From the NCBI GenBank assembly GCA_945889445.1, contig CAMDBX010000038.1, positions 1 to 34,212 on the forward strand: 34,212 nt of DNA, in the 5' to 3' direction. The DNA comes from Rhizobium sp. Q54 (GTDB lineage: Bacteria > Pseudomonadota > Alphaproteobacteria > Rhizobiales > Aestuariivirgaceae). A model generated the notes under the pieces. It was not told where the DNA came from. It did not search any database and worked only from the letters and a program-made list of their open reading frames with translations. Below are positions 15,810-24,206 of this stretch, one piece after another (the first letter of the stretch is position 1; each line of letters starts with the position of its first letter). The position numbers and the translations under genes are program-made.

Positions 15810-17612
15810 CTAACCCTCCAGCATCTCGCGCTTCATTTCGAGTTCGAGCCACTGCTCCTCGGCCTTGGCAAGCTCATCGCGCGCCGCCGTCAGGCGTGAC
15901 GCGGCCTGATCGAAGGCCCTGGGGTCGCGCGAGAACAGCGCGGCATCGGCGAGCTTCGCTTCCAGCGTGCCGATTTCGTCCTCGAGCTTCTTCATCGTTG
16001 TGGGTAATGTTTCCAGCGCGTGCTTCTCCTTGAAGGAGAGCTTGCGCTGGGCCTGCTGCGACTCGGGCTTCGGCGCCGCGGACGTTTTCGAAGACTCCGC
16101 CTTCACCTTGCGGGCTTCGACACCCGCCCCACGTTGCGCAATCATGTCGGAATAGCCGCCGGCATACTCGGTCCATTTGCCCTCGCCTTCCGCCATCAGC
16201 ACCGAGGTGGCCACACGGTCGAGGAAGTCGCGGTCATGGCTGACCAGCAGGATGGTGCCGGGATAATCCGCCAGCATCTCCTGCAGCATGTCCAGCGTTT
16301 CGAGGTCCAGATCGTTGGTGGGCTCGTCGAGGATCAGAAGATTCGACGGCTTCGCCAGTTCGCGTGCCAGGATGAGGCGGCCGCGCTCGCCACCCGACAG
16401 CACGCTGACTGGCGTTCGCGCCTTGTCCGGGTGAAACAGGAAGTCCTTCATGTAGCTGATGACGTGCTTGGTCTCGCCATTGACCGAGACGGAATTGCCC
16501 CGCCCATCGGTGATGACGTCAGCGAGCGTCGAATTGGGATCGAGGCTCTGGCGGGACTGGTCGAGCGTCACCGTTTGCAGGTTGGTGCCGAGGCGGATGG
16601 CGCCGCTGTCGGGATCGAGCGCGCCGGTCAGCAGCTTGATGAGCGTGGTCTTGCCCGCGCCATTGGGGCCGACGATGCCCAGCCTGTCACCACGCATGAT
16701 GAGGAGATCGAGGTTCGCCACGATCGGGCGCTCACCGAAGCTTTTCGACATGGCCTTGGCTTCCGCCACCAGCTTGCCAGACATGTCTCCGCTCGTGGCG
16801 GCCATGCGCACCGCACCCTGCTGGCCCTCATGCTCCTTGCGCTCGGTGCGCAAACTTGCGAGCAGGTCGACGCGGCGCATGTTGCGCTTCCTTCGGGCGG
16901 TGACGCCATAGCGCATCCAGTGTTCTTCCGCCTCGATGCGCTTGGCCAGCAGCACCTGCTCGGCCTCTTCCTTGGCCAGCACCTCGTCGCGCCAGCTTTC
17001 GAAATCGGCGAAGCCGCGCTCGAGGCGGCGGGATTCGCCACGATCGAGCCATACCGTACGGTTGGTGAGCGCCTGCAGGAAGCGTCGGTCATGGCTGATC
17101 AGCACGAAGGCGGAGCGCAGCGACTTGAGCTCGGCTTCCAGCCATTCGATGGCGGGAAGGTCGAGGTGGTTCGTCGGCTCGTCGAGCAGCAGCACGTCGG
17201 GCTGCGGCGCCAGCGTGCGGGCGATGGCCGCGCGGCGGATCTCGCCGCCCGACAGGCGCTTCGGGTCTTCGTCACCTGTCAGGCCCAGTTCGCGCAGCAG
17301 ATAGGCGCAGCGGTGCGGATCATCCGCCGGGCCAAGGCCCGACTCCACGTATTCAAGGACGGTCCTGTAGGCGGAGAGGTCCGGCTCCTGCGGCAGGTAG
17401 CGGATGGTCGTGCCGGGCTGCACCCAGCGCTCGCCCTTGTCGGCCTCGATCATGCCCGCTGCGATCTTGAGCAGCGTCGACTTGCCAGAGCCGTTACGCC
17501 CGACAAGCGCCACGCGCTCGCCTTCGGCAACGGCGAGTTCGGCATTCTCGAGAATGGGCCGGCCGCCGAAGGTGAGGCCAATGCCGCGAAGGTGAAGAAG
17601 GATCCTGCTCAT
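15810..17612 (-). CDS. ABC-F family ATP-binding protein, Uup-like
   Basis: A 600-residue protein with two ABC domains and no membrane segments. Domain one has Walker A GRNGSGKST (38-46), signature LSGGE (120-124) and Walker B LLLDEP (141-146). Domain two has GPNGAGKTT (315-323), LSGGE (405-409) and LLILDEP (425-431). The linker at about 205-270 is charged. A C-terminal coiled coil (about 530-598) is the mark of Uup. ABC-F proteins act on ribosomes, and Uup also affects DNA branch structures and transposon excision in E. coli. ATG at 17612 is preferred to 17729 because the extension has no family match. Monocistronic, convergent with the DUF2207 gene. Confidence 0.9.
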   Translation of the reverse strand: MSRILLHLRGIGLTFGGRPILENAELAVAEGERVALVGRNGSGKSTLLKIAAGMIEADKGERWVQPGTTIRYLPQEPDLSAYRTVLEYVESGLGPADDPHRCAYLLRELGLTGDEDPKRLSGGEIRRAAIARTLAPQPDVLLLDEPTNHLDLPAIEWLEAELKSLRSAFVLISHDRRFLQALTNRTVWLDRGESRRLERGFADFESWRDEVLAKEEAEQVLLAKRIEAEEHWMRYGVTARRKRNMRRVDLLASLRTERKEHEGQQGAVRMAATSGDMSGKLVAEAKAMSKSFGERPIVANLDLLIMRGDRLGIVGPNGAGKTTLIKLLTGALDPDSGAIRLGTNLQTVTLDQSRQSLDPNSTLADVITDGRGNSVSVNGETKHVISYMKDFLFHPDKARTPVSVLSGGERGRLILARELAKPSNLLILDEPTNDLDLETLDMLQEMLADYPGTILLVSHDRDFLDRVATSVLMAEGEGKWTEYAGGYSDMIAQRGAGVEARKVKAESSKTSAAPKPESQQAQRKLSFKEKHALETLPTTMKKLEDEIGTLEAKLADAALFSRDPRAFDQAASRLTAARDELAKAEEQWLELEMKREMLEG

Positions 17613-17876
17613 GATGGCGCGGGGTGTAGAGCATTTCAGCGGGATGGGGAATTGCTGTTCTTGGAGCCCCCTGGCTGGTACCGGCGCGAGGCCTGGCTGC
17701 CGGGTTGGCGTTGAACGGCGCACATCCATGGGCCGTGGGCGGACTGTCTCGTTTTGAGCAGCTTCCGCACGGTGGACCGTGACATGATCCGGGGATCAAA
17801 CCCAACACTTGCAGCGGATGGGAGGGCATCAGGCCGCCCTGGTGCCGTTTCCGCCACGCGAAGAATCGAGGACAGG
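17613..17876. other. Divergent intergenic region, nothing recognised
   Basis: These 264 bases separate the ABC-F gene from the small membrane protein gene. I found no convincing promoter consensus, terminator or small gene. Open frames here are low quality. Confidence 0.4.
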
Positions 17877-18281
17877 ATGACAATCAAAGCAAGAGGCTTC
17901 CTGAGGCTCCTGTTCATGTGCATCCTGATCTTCAGCGCCGGCGCTGCCGGCTTTTTCTGGGGGCAGCACAGCGACACCGCTTATCTTGTGGCGGCCTTTG
18001 CCACACTCATCGCCATGCTGGCTGCGCTGGCCATCGAGAACATTGCTGTCAATGCCGAGACACAGCTGGCCATCGTCCTGTCCCTCCTGAAGAAGGCAAC
18101 TGCCGATGACGTTGTGTCTGACGAGAAGGCAAGGCGACTGAGCCTCATTGTTGCGATGCTGGAGGAGCAGAATGAGAAATTCAGAATGAACCTTCTTTCC
18201 AGCAAGGTTCATGAGATGGATGCCATTCGGCGCAGTGACCTTGAGAAGGCCCAGGGACCGGGCAAGGACCAGATCAGCTGA
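17877..18281 (+). CDS. Small unknown membrane protein with coiled-coil tail
   Basis: I do not recognise this 134-residue protein. Two hydrophobic helices (about 7-29 and 36-58) form a hairpin in the membrane; residues 60-125 are charged and helical (EEQNEKFRMNLLSSKVHEMD), probably cytoplasmic. ATG at 17877 has GAGGACAGG just before it. Base composition is lower in GC than in its neighbours, which could reflect weaker selection or a more recent arrival. It stands alone, convergent with thiQ 34 bases away. It could be a genuine small membrane protein or, less likely, a chance frame. Confidence 0.6.
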   Translation: MTIKARGFLRLLFMCILIFSAGAAGFFWGQHSDTAYLVAAFATLIAMLAALAIENIAVNAETQLAIVLSLLKKATADDVVSDEKARRLSLIVAMLEEQNEKFRMNLLSSKVHEMDAIRRSDLEKAQGPGKDQIS

Positions 18282-18315
18282 AGCGTAGCCTCCCGGAGCG
18301 TCCGGCAATGCGGCT

Positions 18316-19059
18316 TTACGAGAGGACGCTCCAGTCCCCTTCCTTATGGGAGGCGAAGGACGCGCTGCCCAGATAAGCCTTGAGCCCTGGCATGTCCTCT
18401 GCCGCGAAAAGCTCCGCCGTAGGCCTCAGCGCCACGATGCGGCCATTCTCGAGGAAGGCCGTGTGGCTGGCCGCTGCCAGCGCATCCTCCGGCTGGTGGG
18501 TGACCATCACCACGGTCAGACGCCGCGCCTTCTGCATCGTCCTGACGAGATCGAGCATGTCGCGGCGCAGCGCGGGCCCGAGTGCGGCGAAGGGCTCATC
18601 CAGCAGCAGCACCGGTCGGTCGCGCACCAGGGCGCGGGCCACTGCCACGCGCTGGCGCTCGCCACCGGACACCTCGCCCGGCTTGCGGTGCACGAGGGCA
18701 GCGAGGCCCACCTCGGCGAGTGCCGCATCGACGCGCGCCTTCTGCACGGCATCGAGCCTGAGCGATGGCGATACGCCAAGTGCCACGTTCTGCCTCAGGT
18801 CGAGATGCGCAAAGACGTTGTTGTCCTGGAAGATCATGCTGACCGGGCGCTGGTCCGGCGGCAGCGCGGTGACGTCCATGCCGTCGATCAGCACGCGGCC
18901 GGCTTGCGGTGCCTCAAATCCGGCGATCAGGTTGAGGAGCGTCGACTTGCCGCCACCGGAAGGCCCGATCACCGCAGTGAAGGACGCCGTGGGGAAGTGC
19001 ACGTCGAAGCGCATCTCCATCTCTGCATAGCGGAAGGTGACGTGTTCGAGTGCGATCAT
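18316..19059 (-). CDS. thiQ: Thiamine ABC transporter, ATP-binding protein
   Basis: A 247-residue ABC ATPase: Walker A GPSGGGKST (32-40), signature VSGGERQRV near 130, and Walker B LLLDEPFAALG near 152. The size and DEPFAALGPALR piece suit importers of the thiamine/iron/putrescine group. The assignment to thiamine rests on thiP and thiB upstream and the TPP riboswitch. ATG at 19059 overlaps the thiP stop. It drives import of thiamine, thiamine phosphate and TPP through ThiP. Confidence 0.92.
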   Translation of the reverse strand: MIALEHVTFRYAEMEMRFDVHFPTASFTAVIGPSGGGKSTLLNLIAGFEAPQAGRVLIDGMDVTALPPDQRPVSMIFQDNNVFAHLDLRQNVALGVSPSLRLDAVQKARVDAALAEVGLAALVHRKPGEVSGGERQRVAVARALVRDRPVLLLDEPFAALGPALRRDMLDLVRTMQKARRLTVVMVTHQPEDALAAASHTAFLENGRIVALRPTAELFAAEDMPGLKAYLGSASFASHKEGDWSVLS

Positions 19060-20585
19060 CGCGTGTCGCTCCAGCGTTCGGCGAGGGTTGAGAAGGCCAG
19101 CACGAGCAGGCCCAGCACCAGCGCGGTGCCAATGGCGGCATCGAAGCGGTAGCTGCCCATCTGGCGATAGATCAAGGCGGGCAGCGTCACGAAGTCCTGC
19201 GTACCGAACAGCGAGATGGCGGTGAGGTCGCCCAGCGACAAGATCAGCGCCATGACGAGCGACAGGCCGATGGCGCGCTTCATCACCGGCAACTCAACGA
19301 GACGGAAGCGGTTCCAGCCGGACAGGCCGAGGCTGAGGCACAACCGGTCATGCGCTTCCGCCGAGTGGCTGAGCGCGGGCATCAGCACACGGGCAACGAA
19401 GGGCAGCGACATCAGCGCATTCATGGCGATGACGAGGAAAGCCGCAAGCCCCGATACACCGGCATAGGCGATGAGGCTGATGAACCAGCCGGTGGCGAGC
19501 GCTGCGGGCGGCACGATCCATGCGGTGAGCACGGCGATGGAGGCAATCCTCCGCCACGCCTCGCTGCGGACGGCAAGGACGGCGAGGGGCCAGGCGATGG
19601 CGAAGGCCAGCGCGGCACTGGCCGCGCCAAGCCCGAGGCTGGTGACCAGCGCGCGCAGCAGAAGGGCCGTGGGGCTGATGTGGAGCACACCTGCGCCGAT
19701 GAGGGCCGCGAGCGGCGGCAACAGCAGCAGCAGGGCGAGCAGCACGATGCCGCTATCGACGAGGCGTGCCGTGCTGGACCGGCCGTCATAGCGCTTCGGC
19801 TGCAGGTGCAGCACCGGCCAGCCGGCGGCAAGGCCGCCGAAGCCTTGCGCGATGAGCGCCAGCGTGGCGCACAGCGCCAGTTGCACGAGGGACAACATGG
19901 CAGCACGCTGCGGATCGAAGTCGGAGCGCAGCGACTGGTAGATCGCCACCTCCAGCGTGGTGGCGCGGGGGCCGCCACCCAAGGTCAGCACCACGGCGAA
20001 GCTCGCGGCGCAGAGGAGGAAGATGAGGAGCGCCGCACCGGCAATGCCGCTCCTGATCGCCGGCCATTCGACGAGGCGCCAGATGGCGAGCGGGCCGAGA
20101 CCCAGCTGCGCCGAGAGCTTCCAGCTTTCGGCCGGAATGCGTTCGAGGTCCGACAGGATCAGCCGCGCCGCGAGCGGCACGTTGAAGAACACATGCGCCA
20201 GCAGGATGCCCTGAAGGCCATAGATGTCGAAGACCCCGCCGAACCAGCCCCTGGCGCCATAGACCTCGATGACGCCGATGATGACCACGATGGCGGGAAG
20301 CGCCAGCGGCAAGTTGAGAAGCCGGAGCAACAGCGCACGGCCCGGGAAGGACGCCTGCCGCGCCAGCGCGCGCGCCAATGGCAGGCCGAGAGCGAGCGAT
20401 AGAAGAGTGGAAAGCCCGGCCTGCAGCAGCGTGAAGCGCAGCACGCGGAAAACGTAAGGATCGAGGCCGGTGAACCCCTGCTCCAGCCCCATCCGCAGCA
20501 CGGGCAGGAAGCCCGCCGCCAGCGCGAGGCCGAGAAGGGCGAGCGCCGCATAGGCAGGCGCTCGCGATGGTTGGTAGGTGATCAC
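19056..20585 (-). CDS. thiP: Thiamine ABC transporter, fused permease
   Basis: The protein has 509 residues and about 12 hydrophobic segments, made of two tandem permease halves (about 1-250 and 270-509), each with an EAA-type loop (IPAESWKLSAQLGLGPLAIWR near 150-170, and AHDRLCLSLGLSGWNRFRLVELP in the second half). One fused subunit instead of two is the rule for ThiP. It starts with GTG at 20585, ten bases after the thiB stop. It forms the channel for the substrate delivered by ThiB. Confidence 0.9.
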   Translation of the reverse strand: MITYQPSRAPAYAALALLGLALAAGFLPVLRMGLEQGFTGLDPYVFRVLRFTLLQAGLSTLLSLALGLPLARALARQASFPGRALLLRLLNLPLALPAIVVIIGVIEVYGARGWFGGVFDIYGLQGILLAHVFFNVPLAARLILSDLERIPAESWKLSAQLGLGPLAIWRLVEWPAIRSGIAGAALLIFLLCAASFAVVLTLGGGPRATTLEVAIYQSLRSDFDPQRAAMLSLVQLALCATLALIAQGFGGLAAGWPVLHLQPKRYDGRSSTARLVDSGIVLLALLLLLPPLAALIGAGVLHISPTALLLRALVTSLGLGAASAALAFAIAWPLAVLAVRSEAWRRIASIAVLTAWIVPPAALATGWFISLIAYAGVSGLAAFLVIAMNALMSLPFVARVLMPALSHSAEAHDRLCLSLGLSGWNRFRLVELPVMKRAIGLSLVMALILSLGDLTAISLFGTQDFVTLPALIYRQMGSYRFDAAIGTALVLGLLVLAFSTLAERWSDTR

Positions 20586-20595
20586 TTCGCCCCGG

Positions 20596-21594
20596 TCATT
20601 TGGCCGTGGCGTTCAGCCACTCGTCGATCCAGGCGCGGCGGTTCTGGTCCACCTCGTCCGGCGAGTAGAGCAACGTCTTGGTGGGCTTCACCAGCTGGTC
20701 GAAGGCGGGGGGGAGCGGAGCAGAGGTGGCACCCGCCGGGAACATCCAGTTATTGGTCGGGATCTGGTCCTGGAAGCCGGGCTGCATCATGAAGGCGAGG
20801 AACTTGGCCGCCAGTTCCTTGTGCTGGCTGCCCTCGACGAGGCCGCCGACTTCCACCTGCATGTAATGGCCTTCCGCGAAGGAGGCCGCCTTGTAGCGGT
20901 CGGTATTCTCGGCGATGACGTGATAGGCGGGCGACGTGGTGTAGGACAGCACCATCGGCGCCTCGCCCTTGGTGAACAGCGCATAGGCCTCCGACCAGCC
21001 CGGCGCCACGGTGAGGATGCGAGGGCTCAGCTTCTTCCAGGCATCCGCGGCCTTGTCGCCATAGACCTGCTTCATCCAGAGAAGGAAGCCAAGGCCGGGC
21101 GTCGAGGAGCGCGGGTCCTGCAGGATGATCTTCTGCGTGGGATCGCCATTGACCAGCTCGTCCAGCGACTTCGGCGGGTCCTTCATCGTCTGGCTGTCAT
21201 AGACCACGGCGAAATAGCCATAGTCGAAGGGCATGAAATATTCGTCCGTCCACGGCGTGGGCGTCTTTGCTTCTTTCACGTCGAGGCCGTGCCTGGCGAA
21301 CAAGCCGGTCTTGACCGCTTCGGTGGTGAGGTTGGTGTCGAGGCCCAGCACCACGTCGGCCTTGGTGTTCTTGCCCTCTAGCTTCAGGCGGTTGAGCATG
21401 GCCACGGCATCGCCCGGCGTCACCCACTCCACGGTGCAGTCGCAGGTCTTCTCGAAGGCTTCCTTCACCTTGGGGCCGGGGCCCCACTCGGCAACGAAGC
21501 TGTCATAGGTGTAGACGGTGAGCGTGTCCTTCGCCATCGCAGGAGCGGTGAGCGTGAGGAGCGCGAACAGAGCTGTGAGTGTCTTCTTCATCAT
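20596..21594 (-). CDS. thiB: Thiamine ABC transporter, periplasmic binding protein
   Basis: A 332-residue extracellular solute-binding protein. A signal peptide ends at AMA (about 19-21). [18 protein letters not shown] follows and is diagnostic of ThiB, as are [10 protein letters not shown] and YGYFAVVYD. It captures thiamine and its phosphates in the periplasm. It is the first gene of thiBPQ, transcribed behind a TPP riboswitch. The ATG at 21594 follows GGAGG by four bases, and that GGAGG is inside a hairpin (21599-21622). A second ATG directly follows the first. Confidence 0.94.
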   Translation of the reverse strand: MMKKTLTALFALLTLTAPAMAKDTLTVYTYDSFVAEWGPGPKVKEAFEKTCDCTVEWVTPGDAVAMLNRLKLEGKNTKADVVLGLDTNLTTEAVKTGLFARHGLDVKEAKTPTPWTDEYFMPFDYGYFAVVYDSQTMKDPPKSLDELVNGDPTQKIILQDPRSSTPGLGFLLWMKQVYGDKAADAWKKLSPRILTVAPGWSEAYALFTKGEAPMVLSYTTSPAYHVIAENTDRYKAASFAEGHYMQVEVGGLVEGSQHKELAAKFLAFMMQPGFQDQIPTNNWMFPAGATSAPLPPAFDQLVKPTKTLLYSPDEVDQNRRAWIDEWLNATAK

Positions 21595-21598
21595 AATA

Positions 21599-21622
21599 CC
21601 TCCATTCGCCGTTGGATGGAGG
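21599..21622 (-). promoter_or_regulatory. Hairpin covering the thiB Shine-Dalgarno sequence
   Basis: On the minus strand CCTCCAT (21622-21616) pairs perfectly with ATGGAGG (21605-21599) across a 10-base loop. The second arm contains the GGAGG ribosome binding site, four bases before the thiB ATG. Positioned between the riboswitch and the gene, it is the likely expression platform working on translation. Confidence 0.75.
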
Positions 21623-21653
21623 TTTGGACATGGCCTTCCGGAATGTCCGCCCG

Positions 21654-21742
21654 CAATCCCTCCGCCGGCATGATCCGGATCAGGTTCAGCGGGTCCGGGG
21701 CGTAAAGCCCCGTCTCAGCCGCTTACGCGGCACCCCGTTGAG
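21654..21742 (-). ncRNA. TPP riboswitch (THI element)
   Basis: Read on the minus strand, the element holds the conserved pieces in order: GGGGTGCC, GGCTGAGA, then ACCCGCTGAACCTGAT, GGATCATGCC and GGAGGGA. These build the P2/P3 and P4/P5 arms of the thiamine pyrophosphate aptamer. P3 is extended with a GGGGC/GCCCC stem. When TPP is bound, thiB translation is expected to be shut off through the downstream hairpin. Confidence 0.95.
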
Positions 21743-21752
21743 AGCAGGACAA

Positions 21753-21781
21753 AAAGTAAGGCTTCCCGCGTGCGCTGGCAA
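21753..21781 (-). promoter_or_regulatory. Probable promoter of thiBPQ
   Basis: TTGCCA (21781-21776) and TACTTT (21758-21753), 17 bases apart on the minus strand, form a sigma70-like pair. Transcription would start near 21745, directly before the riboswitch. The -10 box matches consensus only partly. Confidence 0.5.
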
Positions 21782-21804
21782 GAAGCTTTTGCTAGAAGCG
21801 GGCC

Positions 21805-22446
21805 ATGACATGTTTTGCAATCCTGCTCGGCGGCGACCTGACAGTGACACCGCGGCTGAAATCCCAGATCAGAGGCGCCCGGGTGATCGCCGCCGACAGC
21901 GGCATGATGCATGCCGCCGCACTGCACATCATGCCCGAACTCTGGGTGGGCGACTTCGACAGCGCGGGTTCCGAGCTTACCATGCAGTACCGTGACGTGC
22001 CGCGCGAAACCTTCCCCGCTGAAAAGGACGCCACCGACGGCGCCATCGCGGTGGACGAGGCGATCCGCCGGGGTGCGACCGAAATCATCCTGCTGGGGGG
22101 CCTCGGCGGCCAGACCGACCACACGTCGGGGCTGCTCGGCCAGAGCATCCAGATCGCGCGGCGGGGCATCGCCTGCCTGCTGACCAGCGGCGTGGAGGAG
22201 GCCTGGCCGCTGATCGCAGGCCAACTGCATCTGGAGCTTCCGGCGGAGACGCGCCTCAGCATCATTCCGTTCACCGATCTTCAGGGGCTGGACCTCGCGG
22301 GCGTGAAGTGGCCGCTGACCAATCGCGACGTGCCCGTGGGCTCCACCCTCACGCTCTCCAACGTGGCGCAGGGGCCCGTGGAGATTTCACTGAAGCGCGG
22401 CCATGGCATCGCCATCGCCTATCCGCCGCAGACCGCCAATGTCTGA
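21805..22446 (+). CDS. thiN: Thiamine pyrophosphokinase (thiamine diphosphokinase)
   Basis: A 213-residue protein that converts thiamine with ATP to thiamine pyrophosphate. Conserved segments are AADSGMMHA (30-38), WVGDFDS near 48, EKDATDGAIAVDEA near 72 and LLGGLGGQTDHT near 92, which form the ATP and thiamine sites. The C-terminal third is the beta-sandwich domain. It is divergent from thiBPQ, so transport and pyrophosphorylation are paired. The riboswitch is on the other strand and does not cover this mRNA. The ATG at 21805 has only a weak ribosome site. Confidence 0.93.
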   Translation: MTCFAILLGGDLTVTPRLKSQIRGARVIAADSGMMHAAALHIMPELWVGDFDSAGSELTMQYRDVPRETFPAEKDATDGAIAVDEAIRRGATEIILLGGLGGQTDHTSGLLGQSIQIARRGIACLLTSGVEEAWPLIAGQLHLELPAETRLSIIPFTDLQGLDLAGVKWPLTNRDVPVGSTLTLSNVAQGPVEISLKRGHGIAIAYPPQTANV

Positions 22447-23656
22447 AGCTGAATTGAAGATCGAAGGCATGGGCCGCCGCGGCGAAGGCGTTGCACGGCG
22501 CGATGACCGCACCGTCTTCGTGCCCGGCACGCTGCCGGACGAAGTGGTGAAGGCAGCAGGCGACGGTGACCGCCTGGCACTCATCGCCATTGAGCGCGCC
22601 GCGCCGGATCGCGTGGCGCCCTTCTGCAGCTATTACGGTCGCTGCGGCGGCTGCCAGCTGCAGCACTGGCGCGAGGAACCCTACCGCGCCTGGAAGGCAT
22701 CCTTGATATCCGAACAGCTGAAGGCGCGCGGCTTGCCCAGCGAGGTGAGCGGCATCATCGACGCGCATGGCACAGGCCGCCGCCGCGCCAGCCTGCATGT
22801 GCGCAAGAAGGACGGAGTTGTGACGGCGGGCTTCATGGAAGCACGCACCCACACGCTGCTGGACATCGCCAGCTGCCCCATTCTCACGCCCGAGATGGCG
22901 CGCGTCTTCGACATTGGCCGCGCCATTGGCGCGAAGCTCTCCGACTGCGACGTGGCGGTGACCTCGACGCTGACCGGCCTTGACGTGAGCGTGCGGGCCG
23001 AGCGCAAGTTCGCGCAGGCCGAGCATGCCAAGCTCGCGAGCTTCGTGCGCGACCTTGGTCTCGCCAGGCTCAGCGTCAACAGCGAGGTGATCGCCACCGC
23101 TGTGCCGCCGCGGCTCGAGATCGGCAAGGCCAGCGTGGCGCTGCCGCCCGGCGGCTTCCTGCAGGCCACGGCGCTGGGCGAGGAGACGCTGGCGCAGCTG
23201 GTGATCGAGGCGCTGGGCAAATCGAAGAGTGTGGCGGACCTGTTCTGCGGCATCGGACCCTTCGCCTTCCGCAACGCCGAGCGTGCCCGCGTCGAGGCCT
23301 ATGACAATGATCGCGCCGCTGTTGCCGCGCTGAATGCCGCCGCCAAGGTGACATCGGGGTTGAAGCCAATCACCGCCGCGGCGCGCGACCTGTTCCGCGA
23401 GCCGCTGGTGCCGAACGAGATGAAGGAACTCGACGCCGTGGTCTTCGACCCGCCGCGTGCAGGAGCCGAGGCGCAGGCCAAGCAACTCGCGCGCAGCAAG
23501 GTGAAGACGGTGGTGGCCGTGTCCTGCGATGCCGCGACCTTCGCGCGCGATGCGGAGATTCTCGTTACCGGTGGCTATGCCCTCAGGAAGGTCACGGCGG
23601 TGGACCAGTTCAAATGGTCATCGCATGTGGAGATCGTGGCGCAGTTCACGCGCTGA
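22439..23656 (+). CDS. 23S rRNA (uracil-5-)-methyltransferase-like protein, RlmD/TrmA family
   Basis: A 405-residue RNA m5U methyltransferase. A short N-terminal TRAM-like beta barrel (about 1-55) is followed by an iron-sulfur cluster site, Cys63, Cys69 and Cys72 (CSYYGRCGGCQ) with Cys146, and by the SAM domain with DLFCGIGPF and FDPPRAGA. The catalytic Cys is in AVSCDAATFARD. It probably methylates a uracil of 23S rRNA. RlmC, RlmD or TrmA specificity cannot be fixed. ATG at 22439 overlaps the thiN stop by eight bases, so the two are probably co-expressed. Confidence 0.9.
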   Translation: MSEAELKIEGMGRRGEGVARRDDRTVFVPGTLPDEVVKAAGDGDRLALIAIERAAPDRVAPFCSYYGRCGGCQLQHWREEPYRAWKASLISEQLKARGLPSEVSGIIDAHGTGRRRASLHVRKKDGVVTAGFMEARTHTLLDIASCPILTPEMARVFDIGRAIGAKLSDCDVAVTSTLTGLDVSVRAERKFAQAEHAKLASFVRDLGLARLSVNSEVIATAVPPRLEIGKASVALPPGGFLQATALGEETLAQLVIEALGKSKSVADLFCGIGPFAFRNAERARVEAYDNDRAAVAALNAAAKVTSGLKPITAAARDLFREPLVPNEMKELDAVVFDPPRAGAEAQAKQLARSKVKTVVAVSCDAATFARDAEILVTGGYALRKVTAVDQFKWSSHVEIVAQFTR

Positions 23657-23657
23657 G

Positions 23658-23677
23658 CTGTTGCAGCGGCGCAACAG
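23658..23677 (+). terminator. Hairpin just after the rRNA methyltransferase gene
   Basis: CTGTTGC and GCAACAG pair perfectly over seven bases with a six-base loop, two bases after the stop codon. There is no strong T run, so termination is only likely, perhaps Rho assisted. Confidence 0.45.
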
Positions 23678-23765
23678 CATCATCAATTTGGCTGCCTGTG
23701 CTTCCCCGCGTTGCGCTTTGATGCTACCAAGCTCTCACACACCAACGAACAGAGGAGTATCAGCC

Positions 23766-23792
23766 ATGGGGATTCGATTTACGCGCTGCTGA
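23766..23792 (+). CDS. Eight-codon ORF, candidate leader peptide MGIRFTRC
   Basis: The ORF encodes M-G-I-R-F-T-R-C and stops with TGA. A near-perfect Shine-Dalgarno, AGAGGAG at 23751-23757, lies eight bases before the ATG, better than that of most genes in this window. Three hairpins follow directly (23806-23854). A tiny well-initiated ORF ahead of consecutive stems is the layout of attenuators and ribosome-sensing leaders. The two Arg codons and the last Cys codon could be what is sensed. No known family is recognised, and chance cannot be excluded. Confidence 0.5.
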   Translation: MGIRFTRC

Positions 23793-23805
23793 ACTCCGGG
23801 CCGCT

Positions 23806-23857
23806 CTGAGGCTCGGGCCTCAGGTGGATAGCGTATCCTTCGCGCTTCAGGCGCTTT
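23806..23857 (+). promoter_or_regulatory. Three consecutive RNA hairpins behind the leader ORF
   Basis: CTGAGG/CCTCAG (23806-23811, 23818-23823), GGATA/TATCC (23826-23830, 23834-23838) and GCGC/GCGC (23842-23845, 23851-23854) followed by TTT. The second and third can be exchanged for a pairing of GCG at 23831 with CGC at 23841, so alternative folds exist. The remaining parts of the 331-base gap (23657-23987) show nothing further. Confidence 0.45.
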
Positions 23858-23987
23858 CATCACATCACTGAAACTTTCGCCGGCTTGCTGCCGTGCACGG
23901 TGCGTTGCGCCCTGCATGCGTGCACGCGGCGAAGCCATCTCTTTTCACGCGCATGGGAAGCCCCATGTTCTTGCGATGGAGCATTGC

Positions 23988-24182
23988 ATGTTCTCTCTCA
24001 AATTCGACCTGCTCTTCCCCACCATCGGCATGGCGAAGGCAACGGCCCGCAAACTCAACACCCATCTGAAGCGGCAGGACACGCCCATCGAACCGCGCGA
24101 GCTTTACCGCATGCAGCAGGAACTGCGCGCGGCCCAGGAACGCATCCGCCATCAGGTCACCGCAGGACGGTTGTTCATGTGA
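23988..24182 (+). CDS. Small unknown protein, 64 residues
   Basis: The frame encodes 64 residues with no recognised family. The first third is hydrophobic and aromatic (MFSLKFDLLFPTIGMA), the rest strongly charged and helical (RELYRMQQELRAAQERIRHQV). The ATG at 23988 is chosen because GGAG lies six bases before it; an alternative ATG at 23976 lacks a ribosome site. The amine oxidase gene starts 24 bases downstream on the same strand, so the two may share a transcript with the leader element upstream. Confidence 0.55.
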   Translation: MFSLKFDLLFPTIGMAKATARKLNTHLKRQDTPIEPRELYRMQQELRAAQERIRHQVTAGRLFM

Positions 24183-24206
24183 AAGGACAGGTGCTAGCCT
24201 TGGCCC

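Noticed and set aside
16020-17714. A 564-codon frame opposite the ABC-F gene
   Set aside because: Antisense shadow; the ABC motifs on the minus strand are unambiguous.
23735-23938. Minus-strand 67-codon frame in the 23.7-kb gap
   Set aside because: It overlaps the leader ORF and hairpins, lacks a ribosome site and shows no recognisable family.
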